34,593 nucleotides of DNA from CAYSEW01 sp964430245 (GCA_964430245.1 CAYSEW010000029.1:1-34593); one strand, 5' to 3'. Positions 24,419 through 33,554 are shown, counted from the first letter of the stretch. Notes: generated by a model from the sequence alone, not told the origin. Program-made: numbers and translations.

Positions 24419-27165
24419 CAAACCATGCAAAATTTACTTGATTTATCGTGTTGAAATTCACACTCTTCATCCAATAGATTAATAATAAAATTATTGATTA
24501 GATACTCCTCGAATTCTATAAATACATTTTCATCTAATGCTGTATTTTTTTTATAATTAAGATATATAATGTTTGACTTTGGATTTTTAAGAGAAACAAT
24601 AGAAGGATAGATATTTACATCTTTATCAGTAGAATGAAATAAATAGGCATAGGTCATGAGCTGCAGTGCATATTTATGTTTTTTAAAGGTATTAAATCCA
24701 TTAATTTTAACATCTTCTTTTTGAACAAAACCTGATTTATAATCAATAATTCGAATGCCATTATTTGTTTTATCTATTCTGTCTAGATTACCCTTTATCT
24801 TAATTTTTAAATTTTCATATTTAATAAAGTGTTCTAGTTTTTTTTCTACTGCAACCACTTCAAAGTCACCATTTTTAATAATGTTTTTCTTTTCATTTTG
24901 CAGATAAATATTTATGCATTTAAAAGCTTGATGATATAAGAGTGCATTCTTGCCTTCTTTAAATCTTCCATCTGGAAATTTTTTATTGAATTCTTCTTGA
25001 AGAATAGTAGGGAATGATTGTTGAAAGGCGTCTATTTTTTTAGTTGTAATTATTCCAAGTTCCTTAAATAGTTCTTGAAGTGTATTGTGTATAATTGTTC
25101 CCCATGTATTATTTTCAATGGTTTCTTCAATAATAGGTTCTTCTTTTATTTTGAGTAGATATTTAACATAAAAGTCTTTAGGGCATGATAAATAACAATT
25201 GATCGATGAAGGTGAGATGCCAGTTTGGAAAAAAGTATGGATTTCGGCAATCGTTTTTTTGTCATTAGAAATAATAGATTGAGACTGCTGATTTTCAGAA
25301 AATTTAAAATGTTTTTTTTCTAATAGAATGGCCTTGTGATTATGTTTAATTTCTTTTTCTAATTGATGGATATACCTGCTAGGTTCAGAAGAACCAATTT
25401 TACTTTTTTCATTAGTAGAATAAATTAAATATATGTTTTCTGCTCTTTGAATAGACCTGTAGAAGTAATAGCTAAAAATGGCATCTTTTTCAAAAATTCC
25501 AGGGATTTTATAATGCTTTTTAACATCGTATGGAAATAATGAATTGTCAAATTCTGAACCTGGCAGACAAGACTCATTGCAGGATAATAAAATTACATTT
25601 TTGTAATCTAATACTCTACTTTCTAAAAAACCCATTACTTGTAACCCTTGTAAGGGCTCTCCATAAAACGGAATTTTTATCATTGAAATTTGTTTCAATA
25701 ATGCTCTAATAATAATTGATTTATTTATGAACTTTTTATCCGAATAATTACTTATATAATTTTCAATTTTTTTTATACTTTCAATTGAAAGTTCAAGAGT
25801 GTTTACTTCTATTTTATTGTTGATCTTTACTTTTAAAAAAGTAAAATATTCAATGAGCTGGTTTATAAAATCTATTGGGCTTTTTATTGATTTTAATTTA
25901 TAGAAAGATAGCAAGTCTTTTGTTTCTTTAAATTCAGTTGTAAATGAATTTAAAGCAATATACTTCCTGTTGCTTTTAATGATTTTTTTCCAATAAGTTG
26001 TCTTGTTTAGTGTCTTAGGAATTAACTTATTGAAGATCGGCAGGCTTAATATTTCTTGAAGAAAACTATAATTTATATAATCGCCTTTCCAATATGTATT
26101 TTCATTTTTATTGTCTAGTGAATTCAATATTAATTTAATAAGAGCAAAGCTATATGTGTTTTTAATAGTAAATCCCATTGTAATATTTAGCTTATTGACA
26201 TTTTTAGGGATATTATGTATTAATGGAGTTAATAAGTTTTCGTCAATCAGGTATAATGCAGTAGAACTTAAATTAAGATTTTCTTTTTGAAGGATAGTTG
26301 ATGCAATATGTATTTGATCTAAATCTGTTTTTGCTTCGTAGATATTTATTTTTTTTTCAGTTGACAGAAAATTATTAGGTATGCTTTGATCCTTAAAAAA
26401 GGGAAATTTCCTGTAGAAGTGACCTGCTTCCTGATCTGGGTTTTTTGTATAGTATTGATCTCCATCAAAATAGATGGAGGCAATTTGCTTTTCTAATAAA
26501 TAATTAATGATGCTTTCTTCAGATTTGCTTAAAGCATTTAGACCAACCAAATAAATTGGTGCTGTAAATTTTTCAGCTTTTTCTTTTATTTTATTTGCTG
26601 CTATTCTATAAGCATGTCCTTCGGTTGTATAATTTAATTTATTTAAGTGTTGATGAAAAAGATGATATAATTCTCCTAATTGAGTCCAAAAGTTGGCAAA
26701 ACTTTTTTGATTTTCTGTCAATTCAGGGTTGTTAAAGCTCCAATTTTCAATATCTTTAATTGATTTAAGATCAAAAAGAAGTTGATCAGCTTTAAGTAAA
26801 TATTTATCTATTAGGTTAAAATCATTAATGATAATTGGAGCCAAATTTAGAAATAGGTCCAATGATTCAGGATTTTCATTAATCTTTTTATAGCAACTGT
26901 ACAATTCTAGCTCTGCTTCAAATCCATTGATGACCTCACAGTCAGAAATTTGAATGATAAATTCATTTATTGTAATAATATTAGGCAGGAAAAAAGTTTG
27001 ATCTAGTTGCTTTGATAATATTTTTTTAAAATAAATTCCAGATCTTCTTGATGGTAAAACAATAGTAATGTCTTTTAGGTCATCTACTTTAATTTCATTA
27101 ATAATCTTGATGGCAACTTCATCTAAAAATGAGTTTTTATTAGAGTTAATCCTTTTAGTGGCCAT
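24415..27165 (-). CDS. AddB-like protein with PD-(D/E)XK (RecB-family) nuclease domain
   Basis: 916 residues. The C-terminal third holds a complete RecB-type nuclease site: H693 (IIHNTLQEL), D795 (NLDRID), D808 and K810 (IIDYKSG), then QLMTYAYLF. The N-terminal helicase-like region has no GxxxxGK[ST] Walker A (ITIVLPSRRSG instead), so it is probably an inactive helicase, as is usual for AddB-like scaffold subunits. C661 together with C902, C913 and C916 at the extreme C-terminus fits the four-cysteine iron-sulfur staple of AddB, although the spacing differs from the B. subtilis pattern. It would pair with the AddA-like protein at 29648-32785 to resect double-strand breaks. It is last in a run with DUF2452, MauG-like and MbnP-like genes. 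Confidence 0.88.
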   Translation of the reverse strand: MATKRINSNKNSFLDEVAIKIINEIKVDDLKDITIVLPSRRSGIYFKKILSKQLDQTFFLPNIITINEFIIQISDCEVINGFEAELELYSCYKKINENPESLDLFLNLAPIIINDFNLIDKYLLKADQLLFDLKSIKDIENWSFNNPELTENQKSFANFWTQLGELYHLFHQHLNKLNYTTEGHAYRIAANKIKEKAEKFTAPIYLVGLNALSKSEESIINYLLEKQIASIYFDGDQYYTKNPDQEAGHFYRKFPFFKDQSIPNNFLSTEKKINIYEAKTDLDQIHIASTILQKENLNLSSTALYLIDENLLTPLIHNIPKNVNKLNITMGFTIKNTYSFALIKLILNSLDNKNENTYWKGDYINYSFLQEILSLPIFNKLIPKTLNKTTYWKKIIKSNRKYIALNSFTTEFKETKDLLSFYKLKSIKSPIDFINQLIEYFTFLKVKINNKIEVNTLELSIESIKKIENYISNYSDKKFINKSIIIRALLKQISMIKIPFYGEPLQGLQVMGFLESRVLDYKNVILLSCNESCLPGSEFDNSLFPYDVKKHYKIPGIFEKDAIFSYYFYRSIQRAENIYLIYSTNEKSKIGSSEPSRYIHQLEKEIKHNHKAILLEKKHFKFSENQQSQSIISNDKKTIAEIHTFFQTGISPSSINCYLSCPKDFYVKYLLKIKEEPIIEETIENNTWGTIIHNTLQELFKELGIITTKKIDAFQQSFPTILQEEFNKKFPDGRFKEGKNALLYHQAFKCINIYLQNEKKNIIKNGDFEVVAVEKKLEHFIKYENLKIKIKGNLDRIDKTNNGIRIIDYKSGFVQKEDVKINGFNTFKKHKYALQLMTYAYLFHSTDKDVNIYPSIVSLKNPKSNIIYLNYKKNTALDENVFIEFEEYLINNFIINLLDEECEFQHDKSSKFCMVC

Positions 27166-27179
27166 TAAAAATTAAAGTA

Positions 27180-27635
27180 TTAAGGTTTTTTAATTATTTC
27201 CCAAGTATGATCAGCTAATAATTTTACTGTTGCAATGAATTGATAAGGACAATTCTTTTTACCCCAATCATTTGGGCCTATCATAGATAAAATATAGTTG
27301 TCATCTTTAGAATTGTAAAGGTGGTAATAATGTGAAATAATAGGTTCAAATCTAATTTCAGCATTATAAATTCTTTGTGAGATGTCAACCCTTGACTTTA
27401 ATTTAGTGGCTTGTTTGGCTAATAATTCCATTTGTTCTTTGATCTGCGTGAGTTGAATATCTGTTTGATGTTCCATAGCAGAAATGGACTTATTTTTAAT
27501 ATCACCTTCTTTAGTTGGAATTATAGGCAAGCTTCCACGATGATGACCATAGGTGAGATTATGAGGATTCTCAGAAATATTATCCTTGTCGATAGGGTTT
27601 TTAAATTCATTATTGTCCTTGTCTTTTTTACTCAT
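27180..27635 (-). CDS. DUF2452 family protein
   Basis: 151 residues. The segments NPIDKDNISENPHNLTYGHH, ISAMEHQTDIQLTQIKEQME, ISQRIYNAEIRFEPIISHYY and the C-terminal FIATVKLLADHTWEI are characteristic of DUF2452 as I remember the family. A helical, partly coiled-coil centre (about 55-90) is followed by a small alpha/beta end. No signal peptide, so it is cytosolic. No function is established. It sits 20 bases after the MauG-like gene and 14 bases before the AddB-like gene, probably on one transcript. Confidence 0.88.
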   Translation of the reverse strand: MSKKDKDNNEFKNPIDKDNISENPHNLTYGHHRGSLPIIPTKEGDIKNKSISAMEHQTDIQLTQIKEQMELLAKQATKLKSRVDISQRIYNAEIRFEPIISHYYHLYNSKDDNYILSMIGPNDWGKKNCPYQFIATVKLLADHTWEIIKKP

Positions 27636-27655
27636 AGTATCAAAGATAAAAAGAA

Positions 27656-28714
27656 TTAAGGATTGTTAGGGTCTGAGAAATCAGGATTATTGATGAAGTC
27701 GGAATCTGAGAAAGTAAGTAAAAAGGCTTTTAATTCTGCTCTTTCCTGAGGGTCTAGCTGCACACCTCCAGATTGTGAAAATTCCATTAAAGGATCAATA
27801 TTAGGAGAATTGTGTTGAACAAGTATACTGTAAAAGTTAATGACTTCATCTAGAGTTTGAAATCTTCCATCATGCATATAGGGAGCACTAAATTCTATGT
27901 TTCTTAATGTTGGAACCTTGAATTTAAATTGATCATTGACTAGACCAGTAATTGTCCCTCTTCCTGTGTCAATAGGAAATTCATCTAATCCATTGTTTTT
28001 AAAGCTATTGTCTGTTGCTAATATTCCGCCATGACAATGAAAACAATCTCCTCCAGAAAGACTGTTGAATGAATCAAATCCAGCATTTTCTTCTGGAGTG
28101 AAATTAGCCTCATTCCTCAACACCTTATCATATTTTGAATTAGTTGAAACCATTGTTCTTAAGAATTGTGCTATGGCTTTTGCAGCATGGGTAGAATCTG
28201 GCTCAAATGTAAAGAATGCATCATAGAACATCCTTCGATAATTATTGTCATGTTTAATTTCTTCAAAAAAATGAGACCAGGTTTCATCCATTTCTATAGA
28301 ATCTAATACAGGCATAATAATCTGTTCTTCTAAAGACAATGCTCTTCCATCCCAAAAGAATTCATTAGCCCAAGCAAGATTTTGGAGTACCATTGCATTT
28401 CTAGTACCATTGATTCCATTAATTCCTGTACTTGTTGGATTAGGGTCAGAAAAAGAATATTGTGGCATGTGGCAACTACCGCATGACATTGTGTTATCTC
28501 CGCTTAGCTTTTTTTCCCAAAATAGATGCCTTCCTAATAGGATGCCTTCTTCTGTAAGTGGGTTATCTTCTGGATGTATTATTGAAGGAAAATTATCTGG
28601 GATATCTATGCTTGTATAGGTGAGATATTGCTCTGGTTGTAGTTCAATACTTTTCCTGCATCCAAAAATAATGCTTAAAAGACAAAATAAACAGATATGA
28701 ATTAACTTCATCAT
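27656..28714 (-). CDS. Di-heme cytochrome c peroxidase, MauG/MbnH-like lipoprotein
   Basis: 352 residues (an ATG one codon later is equally possible). The N-terminus ends in a lipobox (SIIFGC), so the protein is likely lipid-anchored in the periplasm. Two c-type heme sites are visible: C78-G-S-C81-H82 and C224-F-H-C227-H228, the layout of bacterial cytochrome c peroxidases and MauG. Supporting segments are PLTEEGILLGRHLFWEKKLS, the NLAWANEFFWDGRA stretch, FKVPTLRNIEFSAPYMHDGRF and TLDEVINFY. Members either reduce hydrogen peroxide or, as MauG and MbnH, use high-valent heme to oxidise residues of a partner protein. The MbnP-like gene 29 bases upstream favours the latter. Axial ligands cannot be settled by eye. 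Confidence 0.93.
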   Translation of the reverse strand: MMKLIHICLFCLLSIIFGCRKSIELQPEQYLTYTSIDIPDNFPSIIHPEDNPLTEEGILLGRHLFWEKKLSGDNTMSCGSCHMPQYSFSDPNPTSTGINGINGTRNAMVLQNLAWANEFFWDGRALSLEEQIIMPVLDSIEMDETWSHFFEEIKHDNNYRRMFYDAFFTFEPDSTHAAKAIAQFLRTMVSTNSKYDKVLRNEANFTPEENAGFDSFNSLSGGDCFHCHGGILATDNSFKNNGLDEFPIDTGRGTITGLVNDQFKFKVPTLRNIEFSAPYMHDGRFQTLDEVINFYSILVQHNSPNIDPLMEFSQSGGVQLDPQERAELKAFLLTFSDSDFINNPDFSDPNNP

Positions 28715-28743
28715 TATTCTAAATTAGAAAGAATATCATTGTT

Positions 28744-29550
28744 CTAATGAATTACATAAACAGAATTATTGGCAATTGTAGTAGCTAAAGGTAAGTTATC
28801 CATTGTATGCGTGAAATTATCAATACTTAAATCAATGTTTTTAATAAAACCAGCCCAATCAATAGTTAGGTCAATTGAAATTGTTTCTCCTAAAGATACA
28901 TTATGGTCTATGGAAAGACCTGAAATATTATTAGTAAGACCATCATTGCCAATATGAAAAACAAAGCTTTCGCCAGGTTCTATATTGCCATTGCCATCAA
29001 TATCAACACGACCTTCCAAAACAATAAATAGATAACTCCAGTCTTGAGGATTCGTCCCCATCTGCCAATGCATACTAGGTGTTTGATAAGATAAAGCATT
29101 CGAGCTGATATAGGTAGCGGGATCCATATGATTAGTGATAGGATCAACTCCAATCAATAGATCTACATCGTTTACATAACCAGAAGTAATGGTATTAAAT
29201 TCGTTCGTTGTGTTTTCAGGAGTGATCAAAGTATAGAAATTAGAAGAATCAATGATAAAACCTGAAGCATCTATGTATCTGGGTTTTCCTAAATAAAAGA
29301 TGGCTCTGGTAAATTGAATGTCATTTCCATGATCGTCCTGATAAGTAGTGTCTAAATAAAAGGGTTCATTATTAAATATATGATTTAAATGAAGTTGAAC
29401 TGTTGCTGATGAGTATTCGCAAGTACCATCATTAACTTCTGCGTTTTCATCAAAATTTATTGAAGAGGGGTCAGTACAGCCTTTTTTTTTGCATGATAAA
29501 TGGAAAACACTAACAATGAGTATTATAATGTAGATAATTCTGTTTTTCAT
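28744..29550 (-). CDS. MbnP-like lipoprotein
   Basis: 268 residues. A lipobox (VFHLSC) marks a lipoprotein. A Cys-bounded segment GCTDPSSINFDENAEVNDGTC follows (about 25-45), a motif common in marine Bacteroidota surface proteins. The rest resembles MbnP-family proteins: FTRAIFYLGKPRYID early, MHWQMGTNPQDWSYLFIVLEG in the middle (the family's M-x-W and Y-x-F-x-K/V-L-E-G region), FVFHIGNDG later, and the end ANNSVYVIH. In methanotrophs MbnP binds copper and carries a kynurenine made from Trp by its di-heme partner MbnH. The Trp in MHW is a candidate for the same modification here. It heads the run MbnP-like, MauG-like, DUF2452, AddB-like. Confidence 0.82.
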   Translation of the reverse strand: MKNRIIYIIILIVSVFHLSCKKKGCTDPSSINFDENAEVNDGTCEYSSATVQLHLNHIFNNEPFYLDTTYQDDHGNDIQFTRAIFYLGKPRYIDASGFIIDSSNFYTLITPENTTNEFNTITSGYVNDVDLLIGVDPITNHMDPATYISSNALSYQTPSMHWQMGTNPQDWSYLFIVLEGRVDIDGNGNIEPGESFVFHIGNDGLTNNISGLSIDHNVSLGETISIDLTIDWAGFIKNIDLSIDNFTHTMDNLPLATTIANNSVYVIH

Positions 29551-29647
29551 AATTTATAAATATATCTATTAAATAAGACACATTAAATCCTAAAATGGTT
29601 GTTCCTTAAAAAATTAGAAAATAATTAGTTTATTCTATTAATTTTAG
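29551..29647. other. 97-base divergent gap between the MbnP-like and AddA-like genes
   Basis: This gap must hold the promoters of both outward transcription units. It is AT-rich. A TTG at 29599-29601 on the plus strand is the only -33 candidate, and no good TAnnTTTG follows at 19-21 bases. On the minus strand TAATTTTT (one mismatch) is the closest -7 match. No dyad is obvious. The promoter positions are therefore undetermined. Confidence 0.4.
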
Positions 29648-32600
29648 ATGATGCAAAATTCCATGGGCTCTCCTTCATTAAAAGTATACAGGTCATCAGC
29701 TGGTTCTGGTAAGACATTTACTTTGGTAAAGGAGTATTTAAAAATAGTATTTGCAGCTAAAAATCCTAATGCTTTCAAAGAGATACTAGCTATTACATTT
29801 ACCAATAAAGCAGCAAATGAGATGAAAGAAAGGATTATTGATGCCCTTTATAGTTTGAGTAATGGAGATGAGCAATTATTGGAGATTTATGCATTAGAAT
29901 TAAAATTGAATAAAAAACAGATTCAGGAAAAATCTAAAAAGATACTTTCAAAAGTATTGCATCAATATAGTGATTTCAGTGTTTTCACAATAGATAAATT
30001 TACCCATAGATTAATTAGGAGTTTTAGTCAGGAATTAGGCCTGACTTTCAATTTCAATGTAGAGCTTAATGAAAAAGACTTTTTAAATGAATGTGTTGCT
30101 AGGTTATTGGAATTAATTGGTAAGAACAAGGACTTAACAACCTATTTGTTTCAATTTATAGAACAGAATTTAGGTGATAGCACTAAATCAAATATAGAAA
30201 AGCAATTAGCTGAATTTAAAAATTTGATATTTAAGGGAAATAGAGATGATATATTATTGGATTTTGAACATTTGAGCATTCCTTATTTTTCTTCATTACG
30301 GGATCAATTTTATAAAGAATTAATTGAGCTTGATAAAAACAACTTTCAATTAGGGAAAGATTGTTATGACCTAATGATTGAACATGGTATAGACGTAGAT
30401 TATTTTTATAAAAGGACACAGAGGTTCCCAAAAATATATAATCTATTGAGGAACCAAGATAATTATGATATAAAAGACATAGAAAAATGGGAAGAGTGGT
30501 TAGATGAAAATAGGTGGATGGCAACTAAGCTTGACTCCTCAAAAGTGATAGTGTTTGAGTCTGTTCTTCCAGAATTAATTCAAAACACATCTTTAATTAT
30601 AATAAATGCCAAAAGAATTGTCTTTTTAAGAGAAGTATTAAAATTATTTACAGCTTATTCATTAATTAATCAGTTAGTAAATGAGGTTGAGGTTTATAAA
30701 AAAGAGAAAAGTATTTTATTGATCTCAGATTTTAATAGGTTAATAAGTCAAATAATTAGAAATGAACCAGCTTCTTTTATTTTTGAAAGAATAGGTACTC
30801 GTTACAAACATTTTTTGTTTGATGAATTTCAAGATACGTCTATTAGACAATGGAGTAACTTAGTTCCACTAGTACATGAATCTTTATCTAAGGGAGGAGT
30901 TAATTTGTTGGTGGGAGATGCAAAACAGGCAATTTACAGGTGGAGAGAAGGTGATGTTGATCAATTTTTAGATTTACCCAAAATAGATGAATCAATCCCT
31001 TTTTCTGAAGATATTAGCCAATTGTTTAAGAATTACTTTTTTGCAGATCAGCTAAATGTGAACAGAAGATCACTTCCCGAAATTATTAATTTCAATAATT
31101 GGTTATTTGCTGGGTTATTGTCAAAAATTTCTTTGACTAAAATTGCTGAAGCATATAAAAGCCATGAACAACAAACATTTAGAAATGGTGCTGGTTATGT
31201 AGAATGTATAGTTTGCACAGATAAAGTGGATCATTTTAATTTTAAATTAAATTATTTATCAGATGTAATCAAAAGATGCTTAAAAAATGGTTATTCGTTT
31301 AAAGATATTGCTGTAATTGTTAGGAAAAATAAAGAGGGAACCGAGGTAGCACATTTTTTGCAAAACCATGATTTTCCAGTAGTTTCAGGTGAAAGCATTG
31401 TTTTGAATTCATCTTTTGATGTAGTACTATTAATAGATGCTATTAAGGCATTAGAGTTTGATGATGAACACAGCAAGCTTAATGTAATTCAGTCATTGTC
31501 TAATGAAAATCTTACAGGATTATATTTTTCCTATTTATTTGATGCAAATAACACTTATAATCGAAAAATTGATCTTTTAAGGTTTTTAAATGATCTAGTT
31601 CCAAGTTTTATTCACCAAGAGTATAGGCCTTTAGATCTATCAGAAAAAATATATTATATACTGAGAACTTTTAAGATTAATCAATTCTCTCCATATATAG
31701 AGCGTTTCTTAGATTTATTATTCGATTTTATTCAAAAGAATGGAGCTACTATTAAAGGATTTATTGAATATTATGATAAAGAAGCTGAAAGAACTTCCGT
31801 AGATATAGGAAGTCAGGATGCCATTCAAATTATTACTGTACATAAATCTAAGGGGTTACAATTTCCCGTAGTTATCATGCCTTTTGCTTCCTGGCCTGAT
31901 AAGGAGAGGTCAAGTAGAGAATTAATATGGGTTCAAAGTGAAGAGTTAAAAGACAAGGGAATTAATACATTCATAGGTAATAATGATGAACAAAGCTTAA
32001 AGAGATTAAATAAACATAGTTTATTTCTAGAAGAAAAAGAACAATTGATTTTTGATAATTTGAATTTATATTACGTTGCTTTTACAAGGGCTCAGGATAG
32101 GTTATATATGAGTTTAGGGCCATCTCCAAATAATATTTTGAAACCTAATGTTAAAGATTTGATAATGGAACAAATTATAGCTGATGAGAATTATGATCCT
32201 GAGATTAATTTATTTTCTATGGGAGAGGAAAAAGACACTTTAGATAAGAAGGTGAATTCCGATTCATTATATGATTATTCTAATGAAATACAAGCTAATA
32301 AATATGACCTTGCTCTTAGCTTAGATAAAAATAATTCTATAGTAGCTCAATCGGGTCAACAATTATTTGGAATATTATTACATCAAGCTTTGGAAAAAGT
32401 GATATATGATTTTAAGCCAGCAATTAATAATATTAAGACATTAATAAATCAACACAAGATCAGTAATGAATTAGCATCAGAATTAATTAGAACAATTGAG
32501 CTAATAAAAAACAATAAGGAGCTTGAAAAATTCTTCAGCAAAGAATATCAAGTTTATAATGAAATAGAAATTTCATGTAAAGGGGGAAGAATTTTTAGAA

Positions 32601-32785
32601 TAGATAGGTTATTGGTTAAAAATAATAAGATTACCTTGATAGATTATAAAACAGGAATACCTAAAGAAAAAGATCAACAACAGTTAAGAGAATATGTGAG
32701 TTTAATAAAAGAAATTGGATATACTGTAAAAGAATGTTTCTTAATTTATCTTCCAGAATTAAGAATTGAAAAAGTAGTTTTATAA
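29648..32785 (+). CDS. AddA-like UvrD-family helicase with C-terminal RecB-type nuclease
   Basis: 1045 residues. Superfamily 1A helicase motifs are complete: Walker A SSAGSGKT (K22), FTNKAANEMKERI, Walker B FDEFQDTS (D392, E393), GDAKQAIYRWR (from G423), TVHKSKGLQFPV (H732) and YYVAFTRAQDRLYM. A PD-(D/E)XK nuclease domain follows with H912 (LLHQALE), D986 (RIDRL), D999 and K1001 (LIDYKTG). This order of helicase then nuclease is that of AddA and RecB. A partner AddB-like protein is encoded at 24415-27165 on the other strand, which supports AddAB-type break processing over a stand-alone UvrD. Starts at M1, M2 or M6 are all possible; the first is given. The rhomboid-like gene begins 10 bases after the stop. 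Confidence 0.92.
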   Translation: MMQNSMGSPSLKVYRSSAGSGKTFTLVKEYLKIVFAAKNPNAFKEILAITFTNKAANEMKERIIDALYSLSNGDEQLLEIYALELKLNKKQIQEKSKKILSKVLHQYSDFSVFTIDKFTHRLIRSFSQELGLTFNFNVELNEKDFLNECVARLLELIGKNKDLTTYLFQFIEQNLGDSTKSNIEKQLAEFKNLIFKGNRDDILLDFEHLSIPYFSSLRDQFYKELIELDKNNFQLGKDCYDLMIEHGIDVDYFYKRTQRFPKIYNLLRNQDNYDIKDIEKWEEWLDENRWMATKLDSSKVIVFESVLPELIQNTSLIIINAKRIVFLREVLKLFTAYSLINQLVNEVEVYKKEKSILLISDFNRLISQIIRNEPASFIFERIGTRYKHFLFDEFQDTSIRQWSNLVPLVHESLSKGGVNLLVGDAKQAIYRWREGDVDQFLDLPKIDESIPFSEDISQLFKNYFFADQLNVNRRSLPEIINFNNWLFAGLLSKISLTKIAEAYKSHEQQTFRNGAGYVECIVCTDKVDHFNFKLNYLSDVIKRCLKNGYSFKDIAVIVRKNKEGTEVAHFLQNHDFPVVSGESIVLNSSFDVVLLIDAIKALEFDDEHSKLNVIQSLSNENLTGLYFSYLFDANNTYNRKIDLLRFLNDLVPSFIHQEYRPLDLSEKIYYILRTFKINQFSPYIERFLDLLFDFIQKNGATIKGFIEYYDKEAERTSVDIGSQDAIQIITVHKSKGLQFPVVIMPFASWPDKERSSRELIWVQSEELKDKGINTFIGNNDEQSLKRLNKHSLFLEEKEQLIFDNLNLYYVAFTRAQDRLYMSLGPSPNNILKPNVKDLIMEQIIADENYDPEINLFSMGEEKDTLDKKVNSDSLYDYSNEIQANKYDLALSLDKNNSIVAQSGQQLFGILLHQALEKVIYDFKPAINNIKTLINQHKISNELASELIRTIELIKNNKELEKFFSKEYQVYNEIEISCKGGRIFRIDRLLVKNNKITLIDYKTGIPKEKDQQQLREYVSLIKEIGYTVKECFLIYLPELRIEKVVL

Positions 32786-32795
32786 ATTTAAATGT

Positions 32796-33554
32796 ATGTT
32801 AGATGATATAAGAGGGAATATTAAATTAAAAAGTTATGTGTCTTATGTTTTTATAGGATGCATGATTATTGTAACTGTATTGTCAATTACATATCCTAAT
32901 TTGAAAGAATTATATGGAAACAATGGTAAAATAGGTTTAAATTATTTAATTAGAGCTACCATTCCATTTCAACATGGTTTTTCAGATATATCTGCAATCA
33001 TTCATTTAATTATCAATCTAATTTTTTTCTGGTTTTTTGGAACATTTATTGAAAAGATCATAGGCTCTTTTAGGTTTTTGATATTAACTGGTTTGAGTTT
33101 CCTTGTTTATCTAATTTTTCATAGAGTAATGTTGTCATATGGTCAAGGGTTTAGTCCAATAATTATGACATATGCTGGATTTATTTTTATGATTTTGAAT
33201 CAAAGTAAATATTTAAAAACAAAGAGTGCATTTGAAGATTATTATAGATTGCTTGTAGGATTAGAAATCATCATTTGGCTAGTTATACCTTTTATAATGA
33301 TATTTATACCTATATACTATGATTCTGACAGTAATTTATTAGATGCTATTTTTCTTGGGAATATTTTCCATATAATTGGAGGTTTGATAGGGCTTATTAT
33401 GGGCTATTTTTATAAAGGGTATATTAAAGAAAAATTATTACAACAAATGAGGAAGAAATACATTACGCATTCTCTATTGGACAGGTACTCTTTTTTACTA
33501 GCAATGGCATTTCCTTTGTACTTAATAATAATATTCTTTATAAATCCTATTTAA
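32796..33554 (+). CDS. Rhomboid-like membrane protein with an altered GxSG motif
   Basis: 252 residues, six or seven hydrophobic segments. The segment IIHLIINLIFFWFFGTFIEKIIGS matches the H-x3-N helix and following strand of rhomboid proteases, and NIFHIIGGLIGLIMGYF (H192) matches the helix carrying the catalytic His. The serine motif, usually GxSG, reads GFSP here (S120), so Ser and His remain but the Gly after Ser is Pro. S120 to H192 is 72 residues, longer than in GlpG because of a hydrophilic insert at about 135-150. It may be an active protease with an unusual loop or an inactive family member. It probably shares a transcript with the AddA-like gene; it overlaps the convergent phosphodiesterase gene by 8 bases. 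Confidence 0.78.
   Translation: MLDDIRGNIKLKSYVSYVFIGCMIIVTVLSITYPNLKELYGNNGKIGLNYLIRATIPFQHGFSDISAIIHLIINLIFFWFFGTFIEKIIGSFRFLILTGLSFLVYLIFHRVMLSYGQGFSPIIMTYAGFIFMILNQSKYLKTKSAFEDYYRLLVGLEIIIWLVIPFIMIFIPIYYDSDSNLLDAIFLGNIFHIIGGLIGLIMGYFYKGYIKEKLLQQMRKKYITHSLLDRYSFLLAMAFPLYLIIIFFINPI

Noticed and set aside
29648..32785. Plain UvrD or PcrA repair helicase
   Set aside because: The C-terminal RecB-type nuclease motif and the AddB-like partner fit AddA better.
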